Assembly: GCF_000422465.1 (NCBI RefSeq)
Contig: NZ_KE383844.1
Coordinates: forward strand, 244,963 to 308,962
Direction: 5' to 3'
From: Paenibacillus harenae DSM 16969
GTDB lineage: Bacteria; Bacillota; Bacilli; Paenibacillales; Paenibacillaceae
DNA length: 64,000 nucleotides
Shown: positions 18,267-27,151 of the stretch, piece by piece
How positions within the stretch are numbered: the stretch's first letter is position 1
How the letters are laid out: every line of letters starts with the position of its first letter
Made by a program: the position numbers and the translations under genes
The notes under the pieces: model-generated
What the model saw: the letters and a program-made list of their open reading frames with translations, nothing else
Database searches by the model: none
Told to the model about the DNA's origin: nothing

Positions 18267-21200
18267 TCATGCGCCGATCGCGACGCGAATCGAATCCAAA
18301 GCCTCCAGAATTACGTCCGCAAACCGGTCTTCGATAGGCTTGCCTCTCTGCGCGCGAACTGACTGCTCCATCGAACGAATGCTATTGGCCAACTTGGCCT
18401 CGTTTCCGGCATCTCTTTGAATGTTGTTCACATGCGCCGTCAAGCTGTTGACGATTTCGTCGTTGCCGACCCATCCCTGTTCCACGCCGAATGCGATCAA
18501 ATCGTCCAACCGCTCGATATCGATCGATATGCTCAGGACGAACGACTGCTCCGCCCGATGCCCGGCCCGGTCGACGGCCGTGACCAGCAGCGGATATTCG
18601 CCTGCGCTCTTAGTCAGTGAATCGATGGCGATCGGGTTCGGCGCCGCTTGCCCGTCGAACACGATATCCAGAGCATGCACCCCGCTCACCTTGTCGTCAG
18701 CGGCAAACTCCAGCACGATCGGTTCGGTCAGCGAGAACATCAGTCGTTCCGGCACCGCGATGACCGGCGGCTCCGTATCGATCGCAACTCTTCGCTCGCC
18801 GACGATGCCCGAACCGTCGTTCGCCGCGGCGACGACCTTCACGATCCCGTCCCTATGGGCGCTCAACAAGCCGTTCGCGTCGACGGAGGCGATATCGGTC
18901 GGCTTCCCGTCCTCTCCGACGACGGACCAGGTCACCGATCGATTCGTAGCGTTCTCCGGTTGTACGGAGGAGATCATCTGCGCGGAGCTTTCTACTACAT
19001 AGGGGGACGATTCGTCCTCTTGGGCGACAGCGACCGAGCTGACCGGCACGAAGGCGGGCTCGGTCGCCGGCGCCTGCTCCCACACCTCGATTTCGAACAA
19101 GCGGGCGATGTTGTCGTTCTTGCTGCCTTTGGTGATATATAATCTCAACTTATCGGTCGTCACAGCGGGGAACGCCAAGTCGTTATACATCCCGTAATAG
19201 TAATCTTGGGCATTGCCGGTAACGGCAGCCGCGACTTGCCAACCGCTGCCGTCCCAATATTGAATTTGGAAATCCGCGATTTGGGAACCCAGCCAGCTCA
19301 GGAAGCCGCTCCACAGCTTGACTCGGTCGATCGTGTACGCACGATCCCATTCCAGAAGCAGCCAGTGCGGTCCGGCAGCGGCGGAATCGGTAATCCACCG
19401 GCTCGCGTTTTGATTCATAACGCCGTCCACGGCTTTGTCCTTCGTATAGGCGCCGTTGGTCGAGCTTGCCGTAAGCGCCGCGAGCGGAGCGAGATTTTGC
19501 GTCTCCGGCGCGGGCAGCGGCATGATCGTCACGACGAGCTCTCCGACGATGCCGGAGCCGTCGTTCGCCGCAGCGGCCGCCTTCACCGTTCCGGCCCCAT
19601 GCGCGGATAGCAAGCCGGCGGCGTCGATCGACGCCTTATCGGTCGCTTGGCCGTTCTCGTCCGAGACAGACCAAGTGACCGATTTCTCAGTAGCGTTCAC
19701 CGGTTCCACGGCGGCGGTCATTTGCAGCGTCCCGCCGACCGTGACGGAGGATGCGCCGTTCGCGCCGGCGACCGCGATCGCGCTAACCGGAACGACCGCA
19801 ACCTCCGACTCGACGCCCCATACTTCGATCTCGAACAGACGCGCGATTTGATCGTAGGCGCTGCCTTTCGTAATATGCATTCTCAGCTTGTTCGTCGTGA
19901 CGGCGGGGAACGTCAGCGCGTTATACTGTCCCGTTCGGCCGTCCTGCGTATTGCCGGTGACGGTCGCCGCCGTCTGCCAGCCGCTTCCGTCCCAATACTG
20001 AATGGTGAAGTCCGCGATTTGCCTTCCCGTTAAACTTCTGAAACCGCTCCATACATTCACTTCGTCGATCTCGTAATGGCGGTCCCACTCCAGCTCGAAC
20101 CAATGAGGCGCGGAAAGCGTCGTATCGGTAATCCATCGGCTTGCATCCTGATTCGTTACGCCGTCGACCGCTTTCGCCGGAGGGAAGCTGCCGTTTTCGT
20201 GGCTGGAGCTTGCCGACACAGCGGCGAGCGGAGCGATATTTTCCGCCCCTGGCGGCAATACTTGAATGACGGTCTGGTCCGTGCGGCTCCCGTCGGCCGT
20301 CGTCACGGTCACGACCGCCGTTCCGAGACCGGTTGCAGTTACGGTTCCGTTCGGATTCGCTTGCGCGACCGCGGGGTTGTCCGAGCTCCACGTCACCGTC
20401 TTATTGACGGCGTCGGACGGGGCAACCGTTGCCGACAGGACCGCGGTTTCGCCGACGGACATGTTCAATTCGGCCGGATCCAGCGTCACTCCCGAGACAG
20501 GCGCCGGTGCCGGCGCATTCGCTTTGATGATATGGAAGTAATCGAAATCCGCGACGAGCCCCGTTCCCGCACACACGATCAAACCGATTTTCGGATCCGT
20601 CAGATCGGCCGTCTGCGTTGTCCACAGCTGCGTAAATGCGGCGCCGTCCGCCGAATAATATCCGCTGTAGGTATTGCCTTGCTTTACGATGCGCAAGTAC
20701 GACACCGTCGAGTCGATCGTATCGGGCACTTCCACATGTTCGCGGACTCCCTCGATCTGCTTGGAGAACTGGAACTGATTTCCGCTTCCGTAGAGACGCG
20801 TCAACCGGAAATACGTCTGATCGCTCTGATAGACGATTAAACCGCCCTGAGACCACTGAGAAGTCGGCTTGCCGGCCATCCTCGTTTCGATCGTCCAATC
20901 CCCTTCCGGAGCGCCGGTCAGCAAGATGTTTTTCGCGGTAGCCTGACCGTTCACAATATCGCCGCTTTGGCTGACGATGCTCATATAGCCGGGCTTCCCG
21001 CTTAACGACCAATTCGCGCGGCTTTCCCGAATCCAGTTCCACTGCGGGTTCAGCGTCGCGCCGTTGAATTCGTCGGTCGAGCCTTCCGTGAACACCGGGT
21101 CCGGCGGCACGATCGCAGCCGCGGGAGCCGGAACTTCCCCGTATTCGATCAGCCGCAGATCGTCGAAAAATACTTCTCCCGTCCCGCCGTTCTTATACAT

Positions 21201-21311
21201 GTATATCGTTGCGCTCGTATTTCCGCTTCCCGTTTGGAAGACGACCTCGTTCCAGGCGAATGCTGCGGCGTTCTGATGAGCGTCTTTATAGCCGCCGCCT
21301 TCCTTGTAGTT
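18267..21311 (-). CDS. C-terminal part of frameshifted secreted glycan-binding protein
   Basis: This open frame of about 1,014 codons directly continues the beta-helix protein encoded upstream, after a one-base shift in an A6 run (T run at 21310-21315 on the plus strand). Its first ATG (21200) has no signal peptide and no good ribosome binding site, so it is not an independent gene. Domains in order are: the end of a carbohydrate-binding jelly roll (VFFDDLRLIEYGE), a DUF1349/LamG-like domain (FNGATLNPQWNWIRE), a Big2 domain, an F5/8-type C (discoidin) domain, a Big2-like domain, a second discoidin domain, another Big2-like domain, a bacterial Ig-like strand region, and an alpha-helical tail. 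The two discoidin domains are close relatives of each other (shared NLAPLAA/NIAPLAA, ASRWITD, IADFxIQYWDGSGWQ and IARLFEIEVW). Probably a glycan-binding surface or secreted protein. Confidence 0.8.
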   Translation of the reverse strand, partial: NYKEGGGYKDAHQNAAAFAWNEVVFQTGSGNTSATIYMYKNGGTGEVFFDDLRLIEYGEVPAPAAAIVPPDPVFTEGSTDEFNGATLNPQWNWIRESRANWSLSGKPGYMSIVSQSGDIVNGQATAKNILLTGAPEGDWTIETRMAGKPTSQWSQGGLIVYQSDQTYFRLTRLYGSGNQFQFSKQIEGVREHVEVPDTIDSTVSYLRIVKQGNTYSGYYSADGAAFTQLWTTQTADLTDPKIGLIVCAGTGLVADFDYFHIIKANAPAPAPVSGVTLDPAELNMSVGETAVLSATVAPSDAVNKTVTWSSDNPAVAQANPNGTVTATGLGTAVVTVTTADGSRTDQTVIQVLPPGAENIAPLAAVSASSSHENGSFPPAKAVDGVTNQDASRWITDTTLSAPHWFELEWDRHYEIDEVNVWSGFRSLTGRQIADFTIQYWDGSGWQTAATVTGNTQDGRTGQYNALTFPAVTTNKLRMHITKGSAYDQIARLFEIEVWGVESEVAVVPVSAIAVAGANGASSVTVGGTLQMTAAVEPVNATEKSVTWSVSDENGQATDKASIDAAGLLSAHGAGTVKAAAAANDGSGIVGELVVTIMPLPAPETQNLAPLAALTASSTNGAYTKDKAVDGVMNQNASRWITDSAAAGPHWLLLEWDRAYTIDRVKLWSGFLSWLGSQIADFQIQYWDGSGWQVAAAVTGNAQDYYYGMYNDLAFPAVTTDKLRLYITKGSKNDNIARLFEIEVWEQAPATEPAFVPVSSVAVAQEDESSPYVVESSAQMISSVQPENATNRSVTWSVVGEDGKPTDIASVDANGLLSAHRDGIVKVVAAANDGSGIVGERRVAIDTEPPVIAVPERLMFSLTEPIVLEFAADDKVSGVHALDIVFDGQAAPNPIAIDSLTKSAGEYPLLVTAVDRAGHRAEQSFVLSISIDIERLDDLIAFGVEQGWVGNDEIVNSLTAHVNNIQRDAGNEAKLANSIRSMEQSVRAQRGKPIEDRFADVILEALDSIRVAIGA

Positions 21312-23142
21312 TTTTAACTCCCAATACGGCAGAACCGCTGTTTACTCCTTTACCGTAGCCGGATAAGCGGTACATCGTATTCGGCTTCAATCCGGTCACT
21401 GTCTGCTCGATGCCGGACGCCGCGTTCGTCAACCGGGCCGAGTACGTGCCTGTACGCGCATCGGTATTGACGACGGCCGCTCCGTTGTAATGGTATCCCC
21501 AGCCGTCGAAGCTTCCGGCTTCGAACCCGGCGTTCGTCAGCAGGTTCGCTTCCTCCGGCGAAGGCGGCAGCGGCGGCAAGTTCGCCGGATCGAGCCCCGG
21601 TCCCTCGTACGCCCCGATGTTCGGAGCAGCATTCGCCGGAACCGGATGGCCCCAGAAGTCCAGTCCGCCATGATTCGGAACGATTCGTCCGGCGCCGATC
21701 GCCGGCGAGCCTTGCAGCAGCTGGTAGCCGGTCACCGTGTCCCTTCCGATCGTCGCCGATCCCGGGGACGCCAGCATCGGATCCGACGTGACTTTATTGG
21801 CATCCATCGCCAATACGTCCGCAGGATGGTTGCCGAAAAACAAGTTGCTGTCGAAAACATTATTCGTGCTCTGGCCGAACGTATAGCCGCCCGACCCATG
21901 GTTTACGAAAATATTGTTGTAGAAGTACGTATCTTTCGCATAGCCGCCCCAGGTGCCGCTGCCGATGATTCTTGGATTGAGGTGCTCCGAAACATAAATC
22001 GTGTTGTTATGGATCAACGTGTTTTCAATCGGCCCGGCCAACGTAAAGATCGTACCTCTGTCGTCCTGACTGATGTTATAGCGGATGATCGTATCGCGAT
22101 TGATGTTGGCCGGATCCGTACCGTTATTGATCGTCAAGACAAATCCGCCCGCGTTATTATGGCTGTAATTGTATTGAATGATCGTTCCCGTGCTTTTGTA
22201 GTCCGAATCGTATGCCATGGCGTCGCCGCCGGGGTACGTGTTGAACACCTCGTTGTATTGGATCAACGAGTCGTTCGAAGAGAACGTCCATAGGGGAACG
22301 TGATAGTTCCCCGACCTCTTATGCGTATCGAAGACGACATTGTGTTCGATCACGCCGTTCGTCGTATTCAGCAGGATCGCCCCGTCCGCGGCGACATCGT
22401 AAATGATATTGTTTTGAATTTTGTTGCCGACGGAAACCCGGGTGGCCCCGTTCAAATATACGCCGACGCTGTCCAGCGAATAAATTTTGTTGTTCTTGAT
22501 AATGACGTCCTCGACGGAGTAATTAAAGTTCGGGCCCCATACGATGATGCCGCCGCTGGTAAAGCTGCCTGGCTGTCCTTTCACGCTGTGAATGTCCAGG
22601 TTTTCCAGTACGAAATGTCTGTACATTCTCAGGTTGTTCCAATCGGGTCCGCTGTCGCCGGACAGATGAATCCCCCGGCGCACGCCGGGCTCTTCCGCGT
22701 AGTTCGTAATTTCCAAATTACGGACTTCCCAGTACTCTTGATTGAAGAAATAAACCGCAGCGTCGACGCCGCCTCCGGCGATCAGCGGTTTCGGCCCGTC
22801 GCCGTACTTGTCGATCTGAATCGGCTGGCCGTCGCTGCCAGACCCTTGCGGATGCAGCATCCCCGACCAGGAACCTCCCGCTTTAAATAAGATGGCGTCC
22901 CCGGGTTGAAACACGGTGGCGTTCACCTTGCTTAGCGTCTGCCATGCGGTTTCGGGAGTCGTTCCCGCGTTCGCATCGTTGCCTCCCAAGTCGTCCACGT
23001 AATACACCGTTCCCGTTGCCGAGATCGCCGGCGTTTCCGCCGCATGGACGGGTGCGGCCGGCCCGGCCGGCACCATCGCTACCGCCATAACGACAAGAGC
23101 CAGAAGCCAAGCCGCCATTCTTACCGTTCTTGTTCTCTTCAT
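21286..23142 (-). CDS. N-terminal part of frameshifted secreted beta-helix protein
   Basis: A 618-aa open frame with a signal peptide (MKRTRTVRMAAWLLALVVMA, cleavage after HAAE). A right-handed parallel beta-helix domain (about residues 45-510) opens with TVYYVDDLGGNDANAGTTPETAWQTL and contains many short N-rich turns such as NNKIYSLDSVGVYLNGA and YNYSHNNAGGF, as in polysaccharide lyases and related enzymes. A carbohydrate-binding module starts at about 530 (ANLLTNAGFEAGSFDGWG) but breaks off: after LGVKK the frame reads LQGRRRL and stops. Removing one A from the A6 run restores NYKEGGGYKDAHQN and the rest of the module in the downstream frame. The strong AAGGAGG is 7 bases before the ATG. 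Lyase activity is possible; no catalytic residues can be fixed. Confidence 0.82.
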   Translation of the reverse strand: MKRTRTVRMAAWLLALVVMAVAMVPAGPAAPVHAAETPAISATGTVYYVDDLGGNDANAGTTPETAWQTLSKVNATVFQPGDAILFKAGGSWSGMLHPQGSGSDGQPIQIDKYGDGPKPLIAGGGVDAAVYFFNQEYWEVRNLEITNYAEEPGVRRGIHLSGDSGPDWNNLRMYRHFVLENLDIHSVKGQPGSFTSGGIIVWGPNFNYSVEDVIIKNNKIYSLDSVGVYLNGATRVSVGNKIQNNIIYDVAADGAILLNTTNGVIEHNVVFDTHKRSGNYHVPLWTFSSNDSLIQYNEVFNTYPGGDAMAYDSDYKSTGTIIQYNYSHNNAGGFVLTINNGTDPANINRDTIIRYNISQDDRGTIFTLAGPIENTLIHNNTIYVSEHLNPRIIGSGTWGGYAKDTYFYNNIFVNHGSGGYTFGQSTNNVFDSNLFFGNHPADVLAMDANKVTSDPMLASPGSATIGRDTVTGYQLLQGSPAIGAGRIVPNHGGLDFWGHPVPANAAPNIGAYEGPGLDPANLPPLPPSPEEANLLTNAGFEAGSFDGWGYHYNGAAVVNTDARTGTYSARLTNAASGIEQTVTGLKPNTMYRLSGYGKGVNSGSAVLGVKKLQGRRRL

Positions 23143-23221
23143 TTGAATTCCTCCTTCTTTTTCTTTTGCTGCTTATCTAAAAAACGGTCGCCTTGACGCG
23201 GATCGGCAACCGTCTTTAAGA

Positions 23222-24334
23222 TCAACGTTCGCCGATCTTTACGTTGTTGTAGTTGTCTTCGACAAGCTTCACATCGGCGTCCCGAATCAGCTGATCCGCA
23301 TATTCCTCAAACTTGGCGTCTATGTAGTGGCTGCGGACGTTTGCTTTCTGCTCTTCGAAGCTTCTGTAACCGTTCGGCTCTCTCTCGATCAAGCGGGCCA
23401 GGACGTACCGGCCAGCCGCACGGTCGTCGATTACCGGACTGACACGGCCGCTTTCAGTAAGCTCCGCCAGCGCGTCGTAGAGCACGGGCTGCGACTTCGA
23501 CACCATCCGCGCCGTTTCGTTCGTCAACCGTTCTTCGGTCCATTGAACGTCGGACGCCATGTCGGCATCTTGCAAGCCTTGGACGGCTTCGTTCGCCGAT
23601 TCCCCTTGCTCAAGCCGAAGTTTCGCAGCATCCATCAGCACCTTCGCGGCTTCCTTCTTCCCGCTGTCAACCCGAACCCCGTCCTCCAGGTAGGAGGCAG
23701 TGATCATATCGTATCGAACGTCGTCCTCCAGCCGGAACAATCCATCCTTAATGGACTCGTAATGCTGCAGCAACTGTTCTTCCGTTGCGGCCAGCTCCTT
23801 GCCGGACAGTTTGGCTTTCAGCTCGATTAACACTTTGCCGATATAAAAATCCATGAACGTGTTTTCGTCGAACCGGACGGGTCCGTACACCGGGCGGCCG
23901 GCTTGCAAGGCCGCGCTTCTGCGTGCGTTTTCCTCCTCCATCTCCGACAGCAGGTCGTCGTAGGAAGTCCCACGGACGATCCCGTGCGACTTGACAAGCT
24001 GCAATTGAATCTTGAGCTTTACGGCTTGCTTAAGCGCCCGCTCCTTCGCCAGTTCCGCAGGCACCTCCCCGCCGAAGTCGGTATCCCAAAACTGTCGGTC
24101 GATGTCGGCGCCGTGCGTTCGTTTGAAATAGTCGATTACGGCAGCCCGCTGCAAGCCGAGCAACCGGTTGAACTGTGCAGCGGTGACCGGGTCGCCGTTC
24201 ACTTCAGCGATAGGCGCCGATTCGGACGCAGACCCCGTCGAGGAAAACAGCAACACCGCGACGGCGATTCCGACCGTCACCGCCGCAGCGGACGCGACTC
24301 CGATCAGCGCTTTCGCCGATGTGAAGATATTCAT
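23222..24334 (-). CDS. SurA/PrsA-like membrane-anchored foldase
   Basis: A 370-aa protein with one N-terminal hydrophobic anchor (about residues 5-32), then a SurA-N-like helical domain starting PIAEVNGDPVTAAQFNRLLGLQRAAVIDYF. A second helical/beta region follows, with ELAATEEQLLQHYESIKDGLF and DDVRYDMITASYLEDG. I see no clear parvulin active-site motif, so it may be a chaperone without isomerase activity. The second ATG (24334) is preferred because GGAGG is 8 bases upstream. It is first in a transcript with the giant beta-helix protein, behind the shared YesN-type promoter. A role in folding that exported protein is inference. Confidence 0.65.
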   Translation of the reverse strand: MNIFTSAKALIGVASAAAVTVGIAVAVLLFSSTGSASESAPIAEVNGDPVTAAQFNRLLGLQRAAVIDYFKRTHGADIDRQFWDTDFGGEVPAELAKERALKQAVKLKIQLQLVKSHGIVRGTSYDDLLSEMEEENARRSAALQAGRPVYGPVRFDENTFMDFYIGKVLIELKAKLSGKELAATEEQLLQHYESIKDGLFRLEDDVRYDMITASYLEDGVRVDSGKKEAAKVLMDAAKLRLEQGESANEAVQGLQDADMASDVQWTEERLTNETARMVSKSQPVLYDALAELTESGRVSPVIDDRAAGRYVLARLIEREPNGYRSFEEQKANVRSHYIDAKFEEYADQLIRDADVKLVEDNYNNVKIGER

Positions 24335-24401
24335 CACCATGACCTCCTCGTACGTTCAGCCTCTGTTCCGCCTCTCCACCTTGAGGAACAGGTTCCAATA
24401 T

Positions 24402-24470
24402 AATGTAACCGCTTTCGACGTTCCCCGTTAGGGGAGAACGATGACCTGTTTCGGTAGTTTCATGACAAGT
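24402..24470 (-). promoter_or_regulatory. Promoter and probable YesN operator of the foldase/beta-helix unit
   Basis: Same architecture as 18123-18190. On the minus strand there is a -10 TACATT (24402-24407) and TAACGG 17 bases upstream in the -35 position (24425-24430). GTCAT half-sites lie at 24441-24445 and 24462-24466, 21 bp apart. Conserved positions also include the run TCATGAAACTACCG and a CCCCTAACGGGG dyad. Two such blocks 6.3 kb apart define a probable small regulon. Confidence 0.65.
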
Positions 24471-24480
24471 CGTCCGGGCG

Positions 24481-24528
24481 AAACAAAAAGAGCCGCCCCC
24501 GCCGATCGCAAGACGGCGGGAACAGCTC
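24481..24528 (-). terminator. Terminator of the lacI-type gene
   Basis: On the minus strand GAGC..CCGCCG pairs with CGGCGG..GGCTC, followed by TTTTTGTTT. It lies 13 bases after the regulator stop and insulates the downstream YesN-type promoter. Confidence 0.8.
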
Positions 24529-24540
24529 CCCGATTCCGTA

Positions 24541-25581
24541 TTATGTTTCGATGCCGCGAATCGTGCGCCCTTCCAGGAACGCTCCCTTCAACCGAACGTG
24601 CTCGTACGGCAGCGTCGGGTTCGCGATTCTGCGCGCCATAAGCTCGGCCGCGCGTTCTCCCGCCTCCCGGACGTACAGTGCCGGCCGCGACATGTCGGCA
24701 AAATACGGCAGCGCCTCATGCTCCATGCCGACGAAGGACAGATCGCCCGGAATGTCCAGACCGAGCGAACCGGCGGCAGCGAACACCCATTCCGCCACGC
24801 CCGGAATCGCGCACAGCACAGCGGTGAATCGGCCGGAACGCAGCTCGAACTGCAGCTTCTCCATCCAGTTGGCGCGGTCGGCCGCGTGACCCGTCACATG
24901 CTCGTCGGGATCGGGTTCCTCCAACCCGTACCGCTTCGCCGCGGCAGCGAACGCCTTCCATCGCAGCCGAAAGCCGCGAAGCGGTTCGATCTCGCCGACG
25001 TACAACACGTGGCGATGACCGCGCTCGTGCAACGCTTCCATCGATCGGTGAACCGCGTATTCCACATCCCAGACGATGCTGTCCACTTCGGCCAGGTCCG
25101 GCGGATAGTTGAGCAGCACCTTGGGCAAGGGCAGGCGCAGCAAGGCGGCTTCCAGACGCTCGGGCAGCGCCGCCGTCAAAAACAATCCGTCCATGTAACC
25201 GATTCCGTTCTTCGTCTGCCATTCCTCGAGCTGACCGATATCGGACAGACGGCTTGGCAGCAGAACCGGAACGACCGTATGCCCCAACTCGTTCAACCGT
25301 ATTTGGACGCCCTCCAGCTGCTGCCGATGGAACGGCATATCGCCGCTGAGCAGCATCGCGAACCGGCGCGGCCTTGCATGCACCCACGGGATCCGTTCCG
25401 CGGACATGCCCGCTTCCTGTTCCTTCGTCCGATACCCGAGCTCCCGCGCCCGATCGACAACCGCCTTACGCGTCGCCTCCGACATACCCGGCAAACCCCG
25501 CAGCGCCTTCGACACCGTATGCACCGCCAAGTTCATTTCGTCGGCGATCGTTCGCAGCGTCACCTGCTTCTTTCGCGGCAT
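24541..25581 (-). CDS. LacI-family transcriptional regulator
   Basis: A 346-aa regulator. The N-terminal LacI helix-turn-helix reads VTLRTIADEMNLAVHTVSKALRGLPGMSEATRKAVVDRARELGY, with the hinge helix afterwards. The periplasmic-binding-like effector domain spans about 65-340 (FAMLLSGDMPF, LFLTAALPE, GDLSFVGMEHEALPYFADMSRPAL). The ATG at 25581 has AAGGAGG 7-8 bases upstream and is preferred over a start 120 bases further up. Divergent from an FAD oxidoreductase, which is its most likely target. The effector is probably a sugar, but it is unknown. Confidence 0.85.
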   Translation of the reverse strand: MPRKKQVTLRTIADEMNLAVHTVSKALRGLPGMSEATRKAVVDRARELGYRTKEQEAGMSAERIPWVHARPRRFAMLLSGDMPFHRQQLEGVQIRLNELGHTVVPVLLPSRLSDIGQLEEWQTKNGIGYMDGLFLTAALPERLEAALLRLPLPKVLLNYPPDLAEVDSIVWDVEYAVHRSMEALHERGHRHVLYVGEIEPLRGFRLRWKAFAAAAKRYGLEEPDPDEHVTGHAADRANWMEKLQFELRSGRFTAVLCAIPGVAEWVFAAAGSLGLDIPGDLSFVGMEHEALPYFADMSRPALYVREAGERAAELMARRIANPTLPYEHVRLKGAFLEGRTIRGIET

Positions 25582-25611
25582 GACCGTCCCTCCTTCTTGC
25601 TTCGTTTTTTT

Positions 25612-25640
25612 AATGTAACAAAAATGAAGCTTTTTTGTAA
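25612..25640 (-). promoter_or_regulatory. Probable promoter of the lacI-type gene
   Basis: On the minus strand TTACAA (25635-25640), a 17-base spacer and TACATT (25612-25617). The hexamers contain a direct repeat GTTACA spaced 22 bp, possibly an operator. The divergent oxidoreductase promoter in the same 122-bp gap could not be placed. Confidence 0.4.
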
Positions 25641-25703
25641 CTCTCATTTTTAATACGATGAAGCTGAATCGAAATCGCACCAGACGAAAGGAGATTTTCA
25701 AAC

Positions 25704-26954
25704 TTGACTAACCGTGAAATTTCACTGCAACGAAACGTACCGGTATATGAGACCGCGGAGGTCGTCGTCATCGGCGGCGGACCGGCCGGAACCGCAGCGG
25801 CGATTTCGGCCGCGCGCTGCGGACGAAAGACGATTCTACTGGAGCACTCCGGGCAATTGGGAGGAATGGGCACGCTGGGGAACGTGAGCGTCTTTATGGG
25901 TATCGGCAACGTGACGGGCATCTATCGGGAGTTCATCTCGGAATTTTTGCCGGCGGCGCTGCCGAGCTCGCATCATGAATCGATCTGGCCTCAATATTCC
26001 CCTTTCGAGCTTCGCCATTATTTGAATCAGAAGCTTGAGAAGGAAGGCGTCGAGGTATATTACCACACCAGCTTCGTCGCTGCGATCAAGGACGGCGACA
26101 AGATGACCGGCGTCGTCGCCAATACGCGGGAAGGACTTCAAGCGTTCGAAGGGAGCGTCTTTATCGATTGCACGGGGGATGCGAGAGTGGCGGCCGAAGC
26201 GGGCGTTCCGCTCCGTTCCGGGCGTGACGGGGACGGATTGACCCAGCCGATGACGCTCATGTTCATGATGCAGGACACGGGCAAGCCGGCACGCCAATGT
26301 TTGCCGGACGACTGCTACCGGTACGAGAAAGTCGAGGATCTTCCGCAAGGCCGTCATCTGTATTGGGGCGGGATGGGCGACGGCACGCTGCTCGTCAATA
26401 TGACGCGGGTCCGGGGCAACGGGGCCAAGATCAAGGACATCAATTATGCAGAAAAGGAAGCGCTGCGGCAAGTGTTTTCCGTCGCCGACTATATACAGCG
26501 CAACGGGCACGAGAACTACATCTTGTCCCATGTACCGGGTCAGGTCGGCGTGCGCGAGACGAACCAGATCGTCGGCTTGTATACGCTGACGGAGGACGAC
26601 TTGACGAGCGGACGGCGCTTCGACGACGTCGTCGCCCAGACGAATTACGAGATCGATATTCATAACCCTACAGGCGGGCGAAACACGGACGAACGCAAGC
26701 TGAGCGGCTACGACATCCCGTACCGCTGCATGGTGCCGGTTAACGTCGAAGGGCTGATCGTCGCCGGACGGTGCATTTCCGCCACGCACGTCGCCATGTC
26801 GTCGATGCGCGTGCAAGCGACCTGCTACGCCCTTGGCCAAGCGGCGGGCAACGCCGCCTCGATCGCCGTCGAGACGGGCGCTTCGCTCTCCGCCGTACCG
26901 TTCGGAGCGCTGCACGAGCGGCTCGCCGAACAGGGCGTTCGGTTTCAGAAATAA
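25704..26954 (+). CDS. FAD-dependent oxidoreductase (FAD_oxidored family)
   Basis: A 416-aa flavoprotein. The N-terminal dinucleotide-binding fold is VVVIGGGPAGTAAAISAARCGRKTILLE (about 14-41), followed by GQLGGMGTLGNV. A second FAD-contact region near the end reads GLIVAGRCISATHVAMSSMRVQATCYALGQAAGNAASIA. This arrangement fits the PF12831 group, whose members often occur in carbohydrate clusters. The start is a TTG, with AAAGGAG 11 bases upstream. Single gene, divergent from the LacI regulator and ending in a double hairpin. The substrate is unknown. Confidence 0.82.
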   Translation: MTNREISLQRNVPVYETAEVVVIGGGPAGTAAAISAARCGRKTILLEHSGQLGGMGTLGNVSVFMGIGNVTGIYREFISEFLPAALPSSHHESIWPQYSPFELRHYLNQKLEKEGVEVYYHTSFVAAIKDGDKMTGVVANTREGLQAFEGSVFIDCTGDARVAAEAGVPLRSGRDGDGLTQPMTLMFMMQDTGKPARQCLPDDCYRYEKVEDLPQGRHLYWGGMGDGTLLVNMTRVRGNGAKIKDINYAEKEALRQVFSVADYIQRNGHENYILSHVPGQVGVRETNQIVGLYTLTEDDLTSGRRFDDVVAQTNYEIDIHNPTGGRNTDERKLSGYDIPYRCMVPVNVEGLIVAGRCISATHVAMSSMRVQATCYALGQAAGNAASIAVETGASLSAVPFGALHERLAEQGVRFQK

Positions 26955-26964
26955 TCGCCGATCA

Positions 26965-27019
26965 CAACGGAAGCGTGTGCGACACCGCCCGATCAGGCGT
27001 GTCGCATTCGCTTCCGTTG
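26965..27019. other. Long imperfect hairpin after the oxidoreductase gene
   Basis: An 11-bp outer stem (CAACGGAAGCG / CGCTTCCGTTG) and an inner TGCGACAC/GTGTCGCA stem with GCC/GGC at the tip, interrupted by a 2-base mismatch and one bulge. It starts 10 bases after the stop codon. No T tract follows, so it may stabilise or process the 3' end. Confidence 0.6.
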
Positions 27020-27035
27020 CGTCGTCCGTCCATAG

Positions 27036-27078
27036 AAAAAGCCTTGAAAGAGTGACGGACACTCGATCAAGGCTTTAT
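27036..27078. terminator. Bidirectional terminator between convergent genes
   Basis: AAAGCCTTGA (27038-27047) pairs with TCAAGGCTTT (27067-27076), and an inner GAGTG/CACTC extends the structure. An A run precedes and T residues follow, so it can serve both the oxidoreductase (plus) and the PHP-domain operon (minus, ending at 27152). Confidence 0.75.
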
Positions 27079-27151
27079 GCTGCCGGATTTTTATTTGGAC
27101 ACATCGTTCGACTCATAGCTTATAACGGAAATGGACTTTCCAAGCCTTCTC

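Noticed and set aside
21306..21318. Programmed ribosomal frameshifting at the A6 run
   Set aside because: The shift needed is +1 (or -2), while the sequence resembles a -1 slippery site. The run is also short for transcriptional slippage, so mutation or sequencing error is the simpler view.
25836..27062. 408-codon open frame on the minus strand
   Set aside because: Antisense to the FAD oxidoreductase; Arg/Val-rich without domains.
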